The notes beneath the pieces were generated by a model, which worked only from the letters and a program-made list of their open reading frames with translations, was not told where the DNA came from and did not search any database. Made by a program: the position numbers and the translations under genes. 64,000 nt of DNA from Plectrocnemia conspersa (taxonomy: Eukaryota; Arthropoda; Insecta; Trichoptera; Polycentropodidae), in contig VTFK01000006.1 of the NCBI GenBank assembly GCA_009617715.1, positions 868,001 through 932,000 on the forward strand. Direction: 5' to 3'. This document shows positions 48,870-59,480 of the stretch, piece after piece. The stretch's first letter is position 1; each line of letters begins with the position of its first letter.

Positions 48870-49976
48870 TTATGCCTGCAATACACTCTCTGGAAGTTGG
48901 CCAAAGGTTGGCCAAGGACGGAGAATATAGTGGGTTACTTCGGTCGAGTGCGGTTCTGCCTGCTCTAAAATCTCTCGAAAATTGTCAGAGGTTACCTAGA
49001 ACAGGAGGTAAAGCGGGGGTAATTCAGTCGACTTGGCCAGCTTCAAGCGCTTCTCAACATTGTCGGCATATTTTCCAAGTCAAAGGGACCGAAGTCGGAG
49101 CTGCTCTTTCGAGCGCGAGCGGTGAGATACTTCCCCTTTCGCTCTCTCGCGTGTTAAGTGACAAGAGTGAGTGGTAGTTCGCAAACTGAGATAGAACGAG
49201 TAACTCGCTTCAATTTCAGTATGCTCATAAGCGTCCTATGGCTAGCACGCATGACGAGCGCTGCATCGTGGTCACGTGTTCAAGTTATAATACCACATGC
49301 TAGAGTGGGACGCATGTTAACATGCTTTTATGAAACTCGATCCTCAACAGACTCTTACTGATATTTTGGAGCATCAAAAGTGATTAATTATATTTTTGAT
49401 AGTATATTCTTCTAACAAATATCGTTATTATATTTTTTTTCATATAAAATGAAATAATTAAAAAATAATTAGTGGCACTTGATTTTGTTGAAAAAATCTT
49501 TTCCGGTATCATTATGTATTTTCCTAGATCCGTTTATATAAATGTCACACCATAACGAATTCTTATTTAGAATCGATGGCGATGAATTCTAGGATAGTCA
49601 CACATGTGGTGTTCGTATTCTGAAGTATAATTTTTATGCCTTATGGCATTTTGCAAAAGTCGACAAAGATTTTGCGTAAATTGAATATTTACGACAGAAG
49701 AGTTTTCACTGATATTGTATTGGTGAGTGCCCACACAAACTTTTATAATTATCAGTAGCGTAATTTTAATAATATGACAATTTAAAATTGCGATTATTTG
49801 GCTCTTTTTTCGAACGCGCGCAAATATGCCGGCTGTACGTGACAGGAGCCGCCGTCCGAACGTCATGCACATGAAATCTGCGACAGTGTGGACGCTTACT
49901 CGAAGTCGTAGATCACGGCCGACTTCAGTGGTAGCTTCGGTTGGGACAACTTTCAGAGAGTGTAGTGGAAGCATTA
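48870..49976. mobile_element. TIR DNA transposon flanked by TTA, copy 2 (inverted)
   Basis: Spans 48873-49973 between TTA duplications, opposite in orientation to the copy at 28027-29028. The ends are TGCCTGCAATACACTCTCTG and (complement) TGCTTCCACTACACTCTCTG. It is about 100 bp longer than copy 1, partly from a block near 49070-49100 (AAGTCAAAGGGACCGAAGTC) absent there. The frame at 48872-49177 has no known domain and is shifted relative to copy 1, so it is probably not a preserved gene. Confidence 0.85.
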
Positions 49977-50132
49977 AAATAAGTTAGGAATTGATGAATG
50001 TACATAGGAAGGATAGTGATATAAAAATAAGATATTTTTTGAACTGATTTAATTACTATCAATATCACTCACTTTTTATGACATATTTAAATACGTAACA
50101 CACGATTTTATTTCAATATGAAAATACGAGAT

Positions 50133-50576
50133 GAGTGGCGCACTTAAAAGTAGCGCCTACAAATAGTTCTTAAACGTTACAACGGGGTAAATCTGTACTA
50201 ACTGGATAAGTCAATCAGGCATAATGAATACCTACAAGTAAGTATTAACCATCTGATTAAAAATCTGGAAATCGGTGGCATCTATATAATTAATTAAAAA
50301 ATAGTATATGTAATATATTACATATAATAATTCATAAGCAACAGATGTCACTTTACGGCAAAGGCTGGTTTTTTTTTAATAATAGCACGTTTTTTAATAC
50401 AAAATCTGCTGCTGTGGCTCGAACCCACGGTCTCTAAATTACCAATCTGAAATCTTACATTTTTAACGGAACAAATTATATTTATAGCCTACTTTTAAAT
50501 GCGGCACTCACATATTTTTGATATGTTTAATAGGATTATATTAAAAATATATAAGTGGCGCATTTAAATGTAGCCC
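50133..50576. repeat. TIR repeat with tRNA-like T-arm
   Basis: GAGTGGCGCACTTAAAAGTAG at 50133 is answered by its approximate complement ending GCGGCACTC at 50509, and a third, direct copy (AAGTGGCGCATTTAAATGTA) sits at 50553. Inside, the minus strand of 50413-50429 reads GTGGGTTCGAGCCAC, a T-arm-like hairpin with a Pol III B box. No A box is clear. The terminal word is the motif of the array at 10625-13320. Confidence 0.55.
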
Positions 50577-50599
50577 GCGTATATTATTTTTGTAGTTTT

Positions 50600-51965
50600 A
50601 TAGTAGGTACTTATATGTACAATTATAAATTATGTTCATAAAATAAATATAAAATAATTTAAAACAGTTAATAATGTTTCATTAAAGGTAATTCAGAACA
50701 CGGCATTATTTAAACCGCAAAAAGTCTGAACTTTCATGCCATTAAGCACTGTAATTCTAATCCGACCCCCGAAGACGCTCTACCGCAGTTAACGGTCAAT
50801 CTAGACCCCGTAATGAATACGGGCCATCCTGATGGCGGAATTACAGTAAAAATCGCATACATAAACAACGCGTCGTATAATTTGGATTTACGGTCCATCA
50901 CTGAGACTACACAGAGGGGGTTCGGCAAGTGTTTCCATGGCACGGGACCGCATCTCTCGCACAGGAAGAAGAAGAAGAAGATGTAGGAAGGGGCCAAGCT
51001 GTGTTTTAGTGTCTCCTTTCGTTTTACGGCACCATACCGGGGGTCGTACACACGTATTACAGCACGTTATCATTTAGTGCCCGATGCCGGCTTTTTATTT
51101 TATTTTTACGCCAAAAGTATCGCATAAAAAAGGTAGTAAACCACTATTTATAGTTGCGAGCGGCGGTGGCTCCGGGGCACCGTCAAGTGACAGGGACGAT
51201 TTTTCAGCAGACGTTATCGCGGTTTATTTATTTGTGTTTTTTTATATGTATTTTTTATTTTATCGCTAGGGTCCTTGTCGTTCGATTATTACGGCCCTGT
51301 ACAAATTTTCTGTGTTCGCGCTTAATTTACGATCACGTGGTGTCGCGCAATGTCGATATTTTATTCAAATCGGTAGAGCGCTTTTACGGCCCTTTGCCCT
51401 CGAAACACAAATCTCGTATCGGATTTTCGAACTTGTGTATTGCAATAATAAAAAAGCTTGTGTGATACGCGTATTTTTTTACGTATATACTACACACATA
51501 ATAGTAGTAATAAAGTCGAGTATTAATGAGGAAACGTAAGCATATAAAAATGACATTTTTTTCCAACGCTTGAAAAATGGAAATTGAGGCTGAATGCTAT
51601 CGGATTTTTTGCCTCAAATTATCGTCGATTAGTCAGTTAAGAAATGAAATATAAATGTACAATTACAATTAAAATATTTATGCAATAAAAACAACATAAT
51701 CCATTCATTATTTTATAATGGTTTTTAACAAAATTGTGGTACAAAAAAAAAAAGTAATAAATACTCATCATCGCCATATAACCAAATTATATATATTTCA
51801 AAAGTAACATTTTAAAATTAAGTTAAATTACATTGCCTTTATATATAACGTGATATATTTATCAGTAACTGTTAAATGAGTACATACAGTATATATGAGC
51901 TAATGCTGAGAAGGATTTTTTTATCATCATTTTTTTATATTTATTAATAAAATATGATTTCTCAA
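50600..51965. other. Spacer, GC-richer at 50690-51470
   Basis: Frames at 50734-51051 (-), 51084-51269 (+) and 51154-51465 (+) overlap and show no recognised domain. The rest is AT-rich. Confidence 0.3.
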
Positions 51966-51968
51966 AAA

Positions 51969-53590
51969 GATGTACCTATATACTGACGTATTTCAGGTAT
52001 AAGCTCCTACAGTCCTTTTATATAAACAAGAAATAAAAGGAGCGGAACATTGCCTTCAAAAGCACACACTTTCGAGATAGTACTTTCAAAATAAACATCA
52101 TTATTCAGAGACAGATGGGTTTAGGTTAAAATTTGTTTGCAAATTATCATTGACTTGACTGCTTTTTGAACGTTTAAAAAATATTAGATAATACAGAAAA
52201 TATTCAACGAATGTAAATTAGTAGCAGTAAATTTAGGTATTCGATCTGAAAATTTAAATCGAATACTTAAGGAAGAAAAATCAACAATAGCACCAAGCGA
52301 ATTATATAAATGTATTGTTCTTATAGATTGTACTATCGGTAATTTGCCAACTAGATTTAATGCAGCAAAATAAATAAATAATATCTTCAGTTTCATGTGG
52401 TTATTCCAATAAGAAAATCTAGAAAAAACAGTCTCGAATCTATCCTGAAAATATTTTTTAAAATATGTCATTTCAGTAAAATCATATCGGAATACATTTT
52501 CACCAGTAAATATATATTTTTACAAGTGAAAATATAAATTATATGGCAGATGCTAGTAAAATTATATGATTTCAACTTTTCTATATGTAGTAATATATTG
52601 TATATTTACATCCGATGTATAAATGTTATATGTAATATTGTATTTTTTTGTAAACTTATATTTTTACTAGTTAAGTCCAAATACATTTTCACCAGTAGAT
52701 ATATATTTCTACTAGCGAAAATATAATTTAAATGATAAGCGCTAATATGCTGCACTAAAATATCTATGAAACTTAATTTGACAGTTGCGAAACGTCCATT
52801 TGCTGTTCAAACCCAAACCTAACCAAATTATAGTATCAGAACTTTCATTAGGTCAAGTTAAAAAAAAACTAAACCAACACATCTCTTAGGGGAAAAGAAG
52901 CAGATGAATGAGTACAGATAAACATCGCATCTCACATATTGCTCCACAGTTTGTCTGCATTTTGGTATTACACTATGTTTTAAAAATATGATAGCTATCT
53001 TTGCAGATATAACTATGGACTTCTAATATAAGAGGGCTGATCAAAGTATTTTCAAACCGAATTTTGGTCAATAGAAGAGCGCAAAAACAATTATCACTTC
53101 TCAGAAGGCAAAAATTCACGTCAAAAGCAATGAAATCGTGTCGGCGCCGTCGCAGTGGGAACGCTCGGTAACGAGCGTTCCCACTGCGACGGCGACGGCA
53201 CGATTTTATTGCTTTTGACGTGGATTTTTGCCTTCTGAGAAGGGATAATTGTTTTTTGCGCTCTCCTATTGGGCAAAATTCGGTTTAGATGTGCTTTATT
53301 TGATTCTCACTCGTAATATTTTTATAAAGTCTTAATAAAAGCGCTTGATAATCGAGCGTTTTCACCGAAATGGGGCAATTTTATTGCTTTTGACTTGGAC
53401 TGGAAATTCACTATATAGCAACACTGAGCAGCAAAGGAAAATAGATTTTTTAATAAAATAAATGCCTAATTAAAACATTTCGCATAAAATATGATTTCAA
53501 AAAATATGTCGCAACGGTTGCTATTTTTTATATTTATTTGCAGCATAGAAAGAGTTAATTCGTACCTATTATTATTATTAAAGAAATTAC
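51969..53590. repeat. Long dispersed repeat with hairpin, copy 2
   Basis: Colinear with 19790-21370. Differences are substitutions and small indels; for example, a 24-base segment near 52190-52215 is absent in copy 1. Confidence 0.85.
53054..53286. repeat. Long inverted repeat (hairpin), copy 2
   Basis: The arms of about 114 bases run from AAACCGAATTTTGGTCAATA to TATTGGGCAAAATTCGGTTT and meet at a four-base loop GTAA (53169-53172). Near the loop they pair through CCGTCGCAGTGGGAACGCTCG-type sequence on both sides; further out there are only scattered mismatches. It is more symmetrical than copy 1. A third partial arm follows at 53352-53392. Confidence 0.93.
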
Positions 53591-53599
53591 ATTTCGATG

Positions 53600-54480
53600 T
53601 TAAAAAATATATAAAATGCCATTTTTGTCATGCGGCTCAAAATCTTTTTTTTTCCAGGGTCCAGTTTCGCTCTCAGCGGCCCTGTCTATATTGATCGGAT
53701 ATGTTATTACATAAACCAATATTATTAAAAATCAAGCATCTGTGAGAGTCCGCCCAAGCGTTCCTGTATCATCACGCCCCTTCTCCGTCTTATTTCACGG
53801 GGTACATTGTGGTCCCGGTACCGGGCGGGCATTATCTGCAATTACTCCTGAGGGCACCGTGTCAGGGCATCACCGCCGCGTTTATTCGCCCATAAAACGG
53901 GCACATAAAAAAAGCCTCCCGCACTAGACTTTTCCCTTTTACCGCCCATCACAGTAAACATTTTATGCGCGAGCCCAAGTGCTTTTCAGCTGAACCTTAT
54001 GGCAGCTTAAAATTCCATAATAATCACGGACGGGTCGTGAATGAGGGATAGACGCCGTGATCCGATGGGTCACACACCCATAAATCGAGCGTGGAGGGAG
54101 AGCGAGGAGAAAAAATGCGAAAATGTATGTAATTATTATTCTATGGCCAATATGGCAGACCAGAACTCGTTGAGATAATGAGCGTAAAAGCGACGAAGCC
54201 GTATATAGACGTGATTTGTTCATTAGTCGCTTTTGTGAAAATTAACCAATGCAATTTACAACAACGTCTAGAGAATCATTAAGTGTAAACGAATAAGTAT
54301 AACAGAGCCAATTAATTACATAATGCTGTGAAAACAAGTATTTAAAATTAAACAGTTTCCCTGATATTAGGGTTATCAATTATACCATAGAAGTAAATTG
54401 GTGAACTTCAAACAATGTCATTTTGTACCCACTAAGACAAAACGTAATTTTTTTATCTATCACAAATTGTTTAAAATAGA
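53600..54480. other. GC-richer single-copy region, then AT-rich DNA
   Basis: At 53645 a polypyrimidine run ending CCAGGG resembles a splice acceptor, but the following frame (to 53694) is short and unrecognised. The frames at 53742-53927 (+) and 53963-54223 (-) have no signature. Confidence 0.25.
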
Positions 54481-54481
54481 G

Positions 54482-55471
54482 TAAAGGCGGCCCTCGACTT
54501 TCGAACGTTCAACTTTCGCACAATTCGTACATTAAAAAAAAAAAAAATTTTTTATAAAAACGTTCTGATAGTGGTGCATCTTTTGCTTCAATCGGACGTT
54601 CGTATGATACAAACAGATCTACGATATGTTCAATTTTGTAAAATAAAAATATAAGTAAAGAATACGTTAAAAATTGTGGAAAATAAACATATATTTCCAC
54701 AATCTTTAATGATATGTTTCCAAAAAAACACAGCAAAAAAAAAACATGAATGAAATGGAAAATCTTTGTCATCGTAGATCGATGACCAACATCAAAAAAA
54801 AGATGTCCTTCTGAGTATTTCAATTATTCAAGCAAAAGCTCTTAGTTTGCACAAAGATTGGAAGGATAGATTAAAAAAATATTTTAACACGGTTTTTCAA
54901 GCAAGTAACGGTTGGTTTTACAATTTTAAAATGAGGTATTCTTTTAATAATATTAAATTTACTGGAGAATCGGCTGATGCGGATAAAGATGCTGCAAAAG
55001 AACTTATTTCCTAATTATCCAAAATTATTGAAGATGTAGAATATTCCTCTAGCCAAATATTTAATTTAGATGAGACAGGTTTATTTTGGAAAACTCTTTA
55101 ATAATGAAAAATATGAATGAAGCCTTCACGCACCATGACAATTTTTTAAATATTATGGAAGATTGTGATCCCAATGGAGAACGCAAATCTCAAGTGCGTG
55201 GGGCGATCAATAAAAACATGGCATGTTATAAAATACTATATGAAGAAAAGAAAAAGAATAGTGGAAAACAGTTAACTCTTGATAACTTTTCAAAGGAAAC
55301 ACCCGCAAACCCGACTTAAACGCCTTTCAAACATATTATATTTACTTGATAAATAAATATTTTAAAATACACACAATTTCAATTTTTTTTACTTTCCTCG
55401 ATTTTCGTACATTCAACATTCGCACACATTTTCAGGAACCAATTATGTGCGAAAGTCGAGGGCCGCCTGTA
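54482..55471. mobile_element. pogo/Tigger-type transposon, internally deleted
   Basis: TA flanks at 54482-54483 and 55470-55471. The ends are AAGGCGGCCCTCGACTTTCG (left) and, in complement, CAGGCGGCCCTCGACTTTCG (right), a typical Tigger-like terminal repeat, with further inverted words inside (TTCAACTTTCGCACA). The length of 986 bp is well below an autonomous Tigger (about 2.4 kb). The coding remnant is at 54829-55319. Confidence 0.92.
54829..55319 (+). pseudogene. Tigger transposase remnant (CENPB-type HTH and C-terminus)
   Basis: Reads QAKALSLHKDWKDRL, then NGWFYNFKMRYSFNNIKFTG and ESADADKDAAKEL, the CENP-B-like helix-turn-helix segment of pogo-class transposases. An in-frame stop follows, then IIEDVEYSSSQIFNLDETGLF, whose DETG is the start of the DDE catalytic domain. 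Immediately after, the frame changes and the text jumps to a C-terminal tail (55086-55319) ending in QLTLDNFSKET, like the TDFF tail of the family. Most of the catalytic domain is deleted. No N-terminal start was found. Confidence 0.88.
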
Positions 55472-55474
55472 TCT

Positions 55475-58335
55475 AAGCATTATCAATAATAAAAATGCAA
55501 TAAGAAAGGATTTTTTAATTATTAAAATAAATAATTGCAGTAACTGAAAAAAGTAATTAAAGTTTTATTGCAAATTTAAATTATTTTATATTTTCTCAAT
55601 TTCAGTAGTATAAATAAGGTTTGATCAATTTAACGGTCAATCACGAAACTTTTTAGCATCACGTGCGATTTCTTAGCGTGTTGTACATGCGTTATTAATC
55701 AACAAAAGGAGACACGTCAATTTGTAAAGCAAACATTGGCTATTGTGCCTCGTTCGCGAAAGACGCTAATGATACGCCAATAAACACACAAAAGGACAAT
55801 AATCCACTATGTGTATAATATTTTGTCGGTCATTAGAGCACACTGTTCGCACTCTCTCCATATATTAAAACACGTACAAATCGTTAGGATTTTAATTACA
55901 CATTTCCCCGAGGCGAAAAGCGCCCAGCCACCCCCTCGCGAGTAGAATTCCCCGAGCGGCGGTCACAATAACATTGAGTTATCCGATAAATGTGACAATA
56001 TTTATTAAGGGCGAAATGAGAATTCGGTCGTAATGTTCTTAAAACGTCTTATAAGTCTGTCAGACGGCGGCTGGTGGTGCTCCGGCGAGGGAGCGAGGGA
56101 GGCTTTGGTATTTTAATATTGAAATGCCTGTAGGTACCGACCCGTCTGTGTAACAATGTTACCCCGGAATAGTTTCGGCCCCGATGGTGGAGGCATTCAT
56201 GGTAATAAAATGTATGGTACGCGAGACGAATCGAAAATTTCGTTATAGAATCCGACGCGGATGCTGTCACGGGTCAGGATTCGTGATTATGCCTCACAAT
56301 TATGTGAACCGAGAGAGAGCAACAATGGGAGACTGTGCTGTGGCGGATTCAATTACGCTATAATGTAATTACGCCATTTTGTTTTCAATTATTACAAGTA
56401 TGTTTTTTGCTGTTCGTAAGTGTACGACTGCGAAGCACATGTCGCATGAGAACGCTCGAAACTTTAAAGATAAAGCTCGGAGTGCTTAAATAAACATGTG
56501 TCACATTCAATTTAAAGTAAATCACGAATTGAAAAAAAGCTAAAAAAGATTCGGCTGATTTTATTTTAAGCATTTAACAGATGTATAACTTTAAGTATCT
56601 GAAACTTCTACAGCGTTAAAAAATTATCATACTTCAAAAGCTCCATCTCTAAAACTTCAATGCTCATAATATGTAATTATAATTTAGATCCAACTTCATA
56701 ACATCTATTAGCAATAAATCATTTTTTTACTTTGAAATTTGCACAATTGTGAGTTTTCCACTTAAAACTGCGGTTATTTCTTCGGCGGTTAAGCGGTCAA
56801 GAGCTTGAGTTTCCTAGCCAACTGGGAGGGCTATAAAAATGAAAAATCGCCAATAATTCCAGTGAGCAGCCGGCGGTTTTGTCGAATTCGAATAACGAGA
56901 CAATTGTTGCATAATTGCTAAGGTTGTGGCCGCTGTCATAAAATTGGCCACAACTGCGCGTAAAATAAACCATTAAACGGCAGTTAAAAGTATCGCGAAT
57001 GACCAACGATTAAAATATATTATAGGATATGAAAGCGCTTTTAAATGAGAAAACGGAGAATAATAATACAGAGCAATCGATGCCCGTTGAAAGTCGTCGT
57101 AAATAATATTAAACAGTATAACTAATTATAAGAGTGTTAAAATAATGACGGTATTTTACCAACGATTATGAATATTGAGAGCATTAAACTTATTACACTA
57201 AAATACAATAGATGAAGCATTTTACGATCTGAATGAAAAATCATTCACACTAATTACAAAATGCTTTTTATTCCACTGCCATACTGAGGGTGGTTGGCTA
57301 TAGAAAAGAAAAAGTGTCCCAACAATAATAATGGTGCGGTGGGTAAAAATGTGGGGGGCAATTGGAAGAGGCGAGGTGAGATTAGCCGTACCGGGACTAC
57401 AATAACAATAACAATAGTGGGTTTGGGTTTGTGTGTTTCAGCACTCATCGCCGTGTGCGGTTAAAAGTCTCTGCGGTTCTTATTAGAATGGCGCTAATTA
57501 AAGCTCACCCCGCCCAGGGCCGGAGTGGGCCCATTGTTGTATTAGCTACAGGCCATTGTTTCTGCGGTTTCTGTATGAAAGGTGAGGAAAACCGACTAAT
57601 GAATATATACACGTATAAATATATAAATGTATGTCTGAACATATGGGTATGAAAATTGAAACGAACGCCCGTGAGCGATCATTCTCTACGTCAGTGGAGC
57701 TTAATGAAATAATAATAATAATATTTAAAAGTATAAATAATTAATATAAACATAAAACTAACTATTTCCGTACTGGAAAAATCTCTTTCCATTAAAATGT
57801 ATTAGCACTATATTTAAAATACATTTATAGACTTGTTATGCCACAAGCTTATTTATATAAGAGAAAAGTAAATGTGCTAAAAAAATATATTAGTTTTTCT
57901 TTAAGCTCTTCTTTCGTCATATTGCACGCGTAGTTTGATTGATAGCCAAATATTGTTGACGTATTTTGTCACGCTCAGCGATTTCTTTATATTAAAAATG
58001 ATAGAACTTGTACAACATATGTTTTGTAGTAGAATGTAGTGAAGCAGTGCAAATGTTAGAAAGACAGACCTTTTAGCTATAATGCTATGATAAAATATTT
58101 TTTTAATGAATGAAACAAACATATCAAAGATGATCGTGATAAGAGTAATTAGCTGTTTATCACACCAAGATTGAAATGTAAAAAAAATTAAGAAAATTGT
58201 GCGTAATATTCGCCAAATCACTATTAGAGAGATTGTTGAAGGACTTAGTGCCTCGAAGCGAGTAACATCCATTTTCTCTTAAAACTGAAAGCCCCCTGAG
58301 AGTTTTATTTTTTTAATAGTATAAATATTATTTTA
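55475..58335. other. GC-richer islands at 55620-56340, 56790-57010 and 57250-57700 in AT-rich DNA
   Basis: No gene recognised. Frames at 56049-56270 (-), 56797-57006 (-), 57254-57448 (-) and 57431-57652 (+) show no domain. The word content (GTCATAAA, CCATTAAA, TTTAATTACA, paired TGTGGCC) resembles homeodomain- and Runx-bound enhancers. A 123-codon frame at 57901-58272 (-) has three short hydrophobic stretches but lies in AT-rich DNA and is probably chance. Confidence 0.3.
56923..56954. promoter_or_regulatory. Inverted Runx-like sites around a GTCATAAA word
   Basis: GTTGTGGCC (56923-56931) is answered by its perfect complement GGCCACAAC (56946-56954), 14 bases apart. The core TGTGG is the Runx/Lozenge recognition word. 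Between them lies GTCATAAA, a Caudal/Abd-B-like site. It could instead be a 9-bp-stem hairpin. Function is inferred from words alone. Confidence 0.3.
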
Positions 58336-58340
58336 ATATT

Positions 58341-58377
58341 CTGATATGATTTCACTGTTTCAGTGAAATCATATCAG
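58341..58377. repeat. Perfect palindrome, 17-bp arms, 3-nt centre
   Basis: CTGATATGATTTCACTG, then TTT, then the exact complement CAGTGAAATCATATCAG. Its right arm is the start of the AGTGAAATCATATC phrase known from the hairpin repeat family. Confidence 0.95.
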
Positions 58378-58741
58378 GATATTTTTTACCGATACTATAT
58401 ATTTCTACTAGCGAAAATATAATTTAATTGGTAAGAAGCAATTATGATTATTTTTAACTGACAGTTATAAACACCACTTGTTAAATCATTAAATAAAATT
58501 TAACTGATAGATTATAAAATTCAGTTGCTGTTCAGACCCAAACCTAAGCGAATTTAACATCAAAAGAATGTATTTTGCAGTGAAGTTAAATTTTCACTAT
58601 TTTAACTAAATGTTTCAGTAAAATCATATCCAAATACATTTTCATCGGTAGATATATTTTTCTACTAACAAAAATAATAAGTCGGTAGTTATAATTTTCT
58701 GCAAATATGCTGTACAAAAATGTTTTTGAAAATCAATTTAA

Positions 58742-58916
58742 CAGTTGCATAACGTCTATTTGCGTTTCAAACTAAGCGAATCAAGCAAACCCAACTTGAC
58801 CTAATAAAAGTTTGAAAAATATATTAAGTTTTGGAACTTTCGTTAGGTCAAGTTGAGCTTGTTTAGTTCGCTTAGGTTAGGTTTGGGTTTGAACAGCAAA
58901 TAAACGTTTCGCAACT
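58742..58916. repeat. Imperfect hairpin made from the family's CAAACCCAAACC segment
   Basis: The left arm (58742-58812) runs CAGTTGCATAACGTCTATTTGC to CCCAACTTGACCTAATAAAAG. The right arm is its complement, with one extra block of about 16 bases holding GGTTAGGTTTGGG. Confidence 0.75.
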
Positions 58917-59480
58917 ATTACAAGAAATGTGTATTTTTCAGTAATTATACTTTCACTAGTATAAATCTAATTTTATTAATTTAACTTACGTACGTTTGGA
59001 ACATTTTGACTTTAAGACGTGATTTGTCGTCGTACAACAATTTTTTCAAACGAAATCGCTGGTTGTTGACAGAATTTAACAAATGGCGTTCACAACTGAT
59101 TTTTTACATTTAATAAATATAAATATATTTTTACATTAGAAATATATAGTTACTAGTGAAAATGTATTTTGATTCGATTTTACCGAGCAATAGCAAAAAT
59201 TTAATTTATAGTATATTCTGAAAATTTTAGAAAAATATTGTTAAACATTTAATTTTGTTATAATTTTACATATAAATCAAGTTATCTTATCTTTGTGGCA
59301 AATATATTGTTGTACATGGTAATTAAATTTTAGATTTGCTGCCGAACTACTTTTACTTTTTTTCAAAAATTAAGTTTTAAATTATTTAAATTCATTAAAA
59401 ATAATTAATCTAGCGGTGAAATATGATTCACAGAAATGTCAGTGAAAATATAATTTCACTGATAATGCACTGTAAGTTAC

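Larger units (their letters stand above)
58341..59480. repeat. Rearranged relatives of the hairpin repeat family
   Basis: Phrases of the repeat at 19790 and 51969 recur here out of order: TCAGTAAAATCATATC (58617), GTAGATATATATTT-like and TTCTACTAGCGAAAATATAA (58412), and GTTCAGACCCAAACCTAA (58531), the last also inverted near 58875. An internal hairpin lies at 58742-58916. It has no hairpin core of the GGGAACGCTCG type. Confidence 0.65.

Noticed and set aside
53645..53694. Coding exon after a polypyrimidine-CCAG signal
   Set aside because: The frame is short and unrecognised, and a single acceptor-like word is common in T-rich DNA.
57901..58272. 123-codon hydrophobic frame (-) as a membrane protein
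   Set aside because: It lies in AT-rich DNA where phenylalanine/isoleucine-rich frames arise by composition; there is no signature and no splice context.
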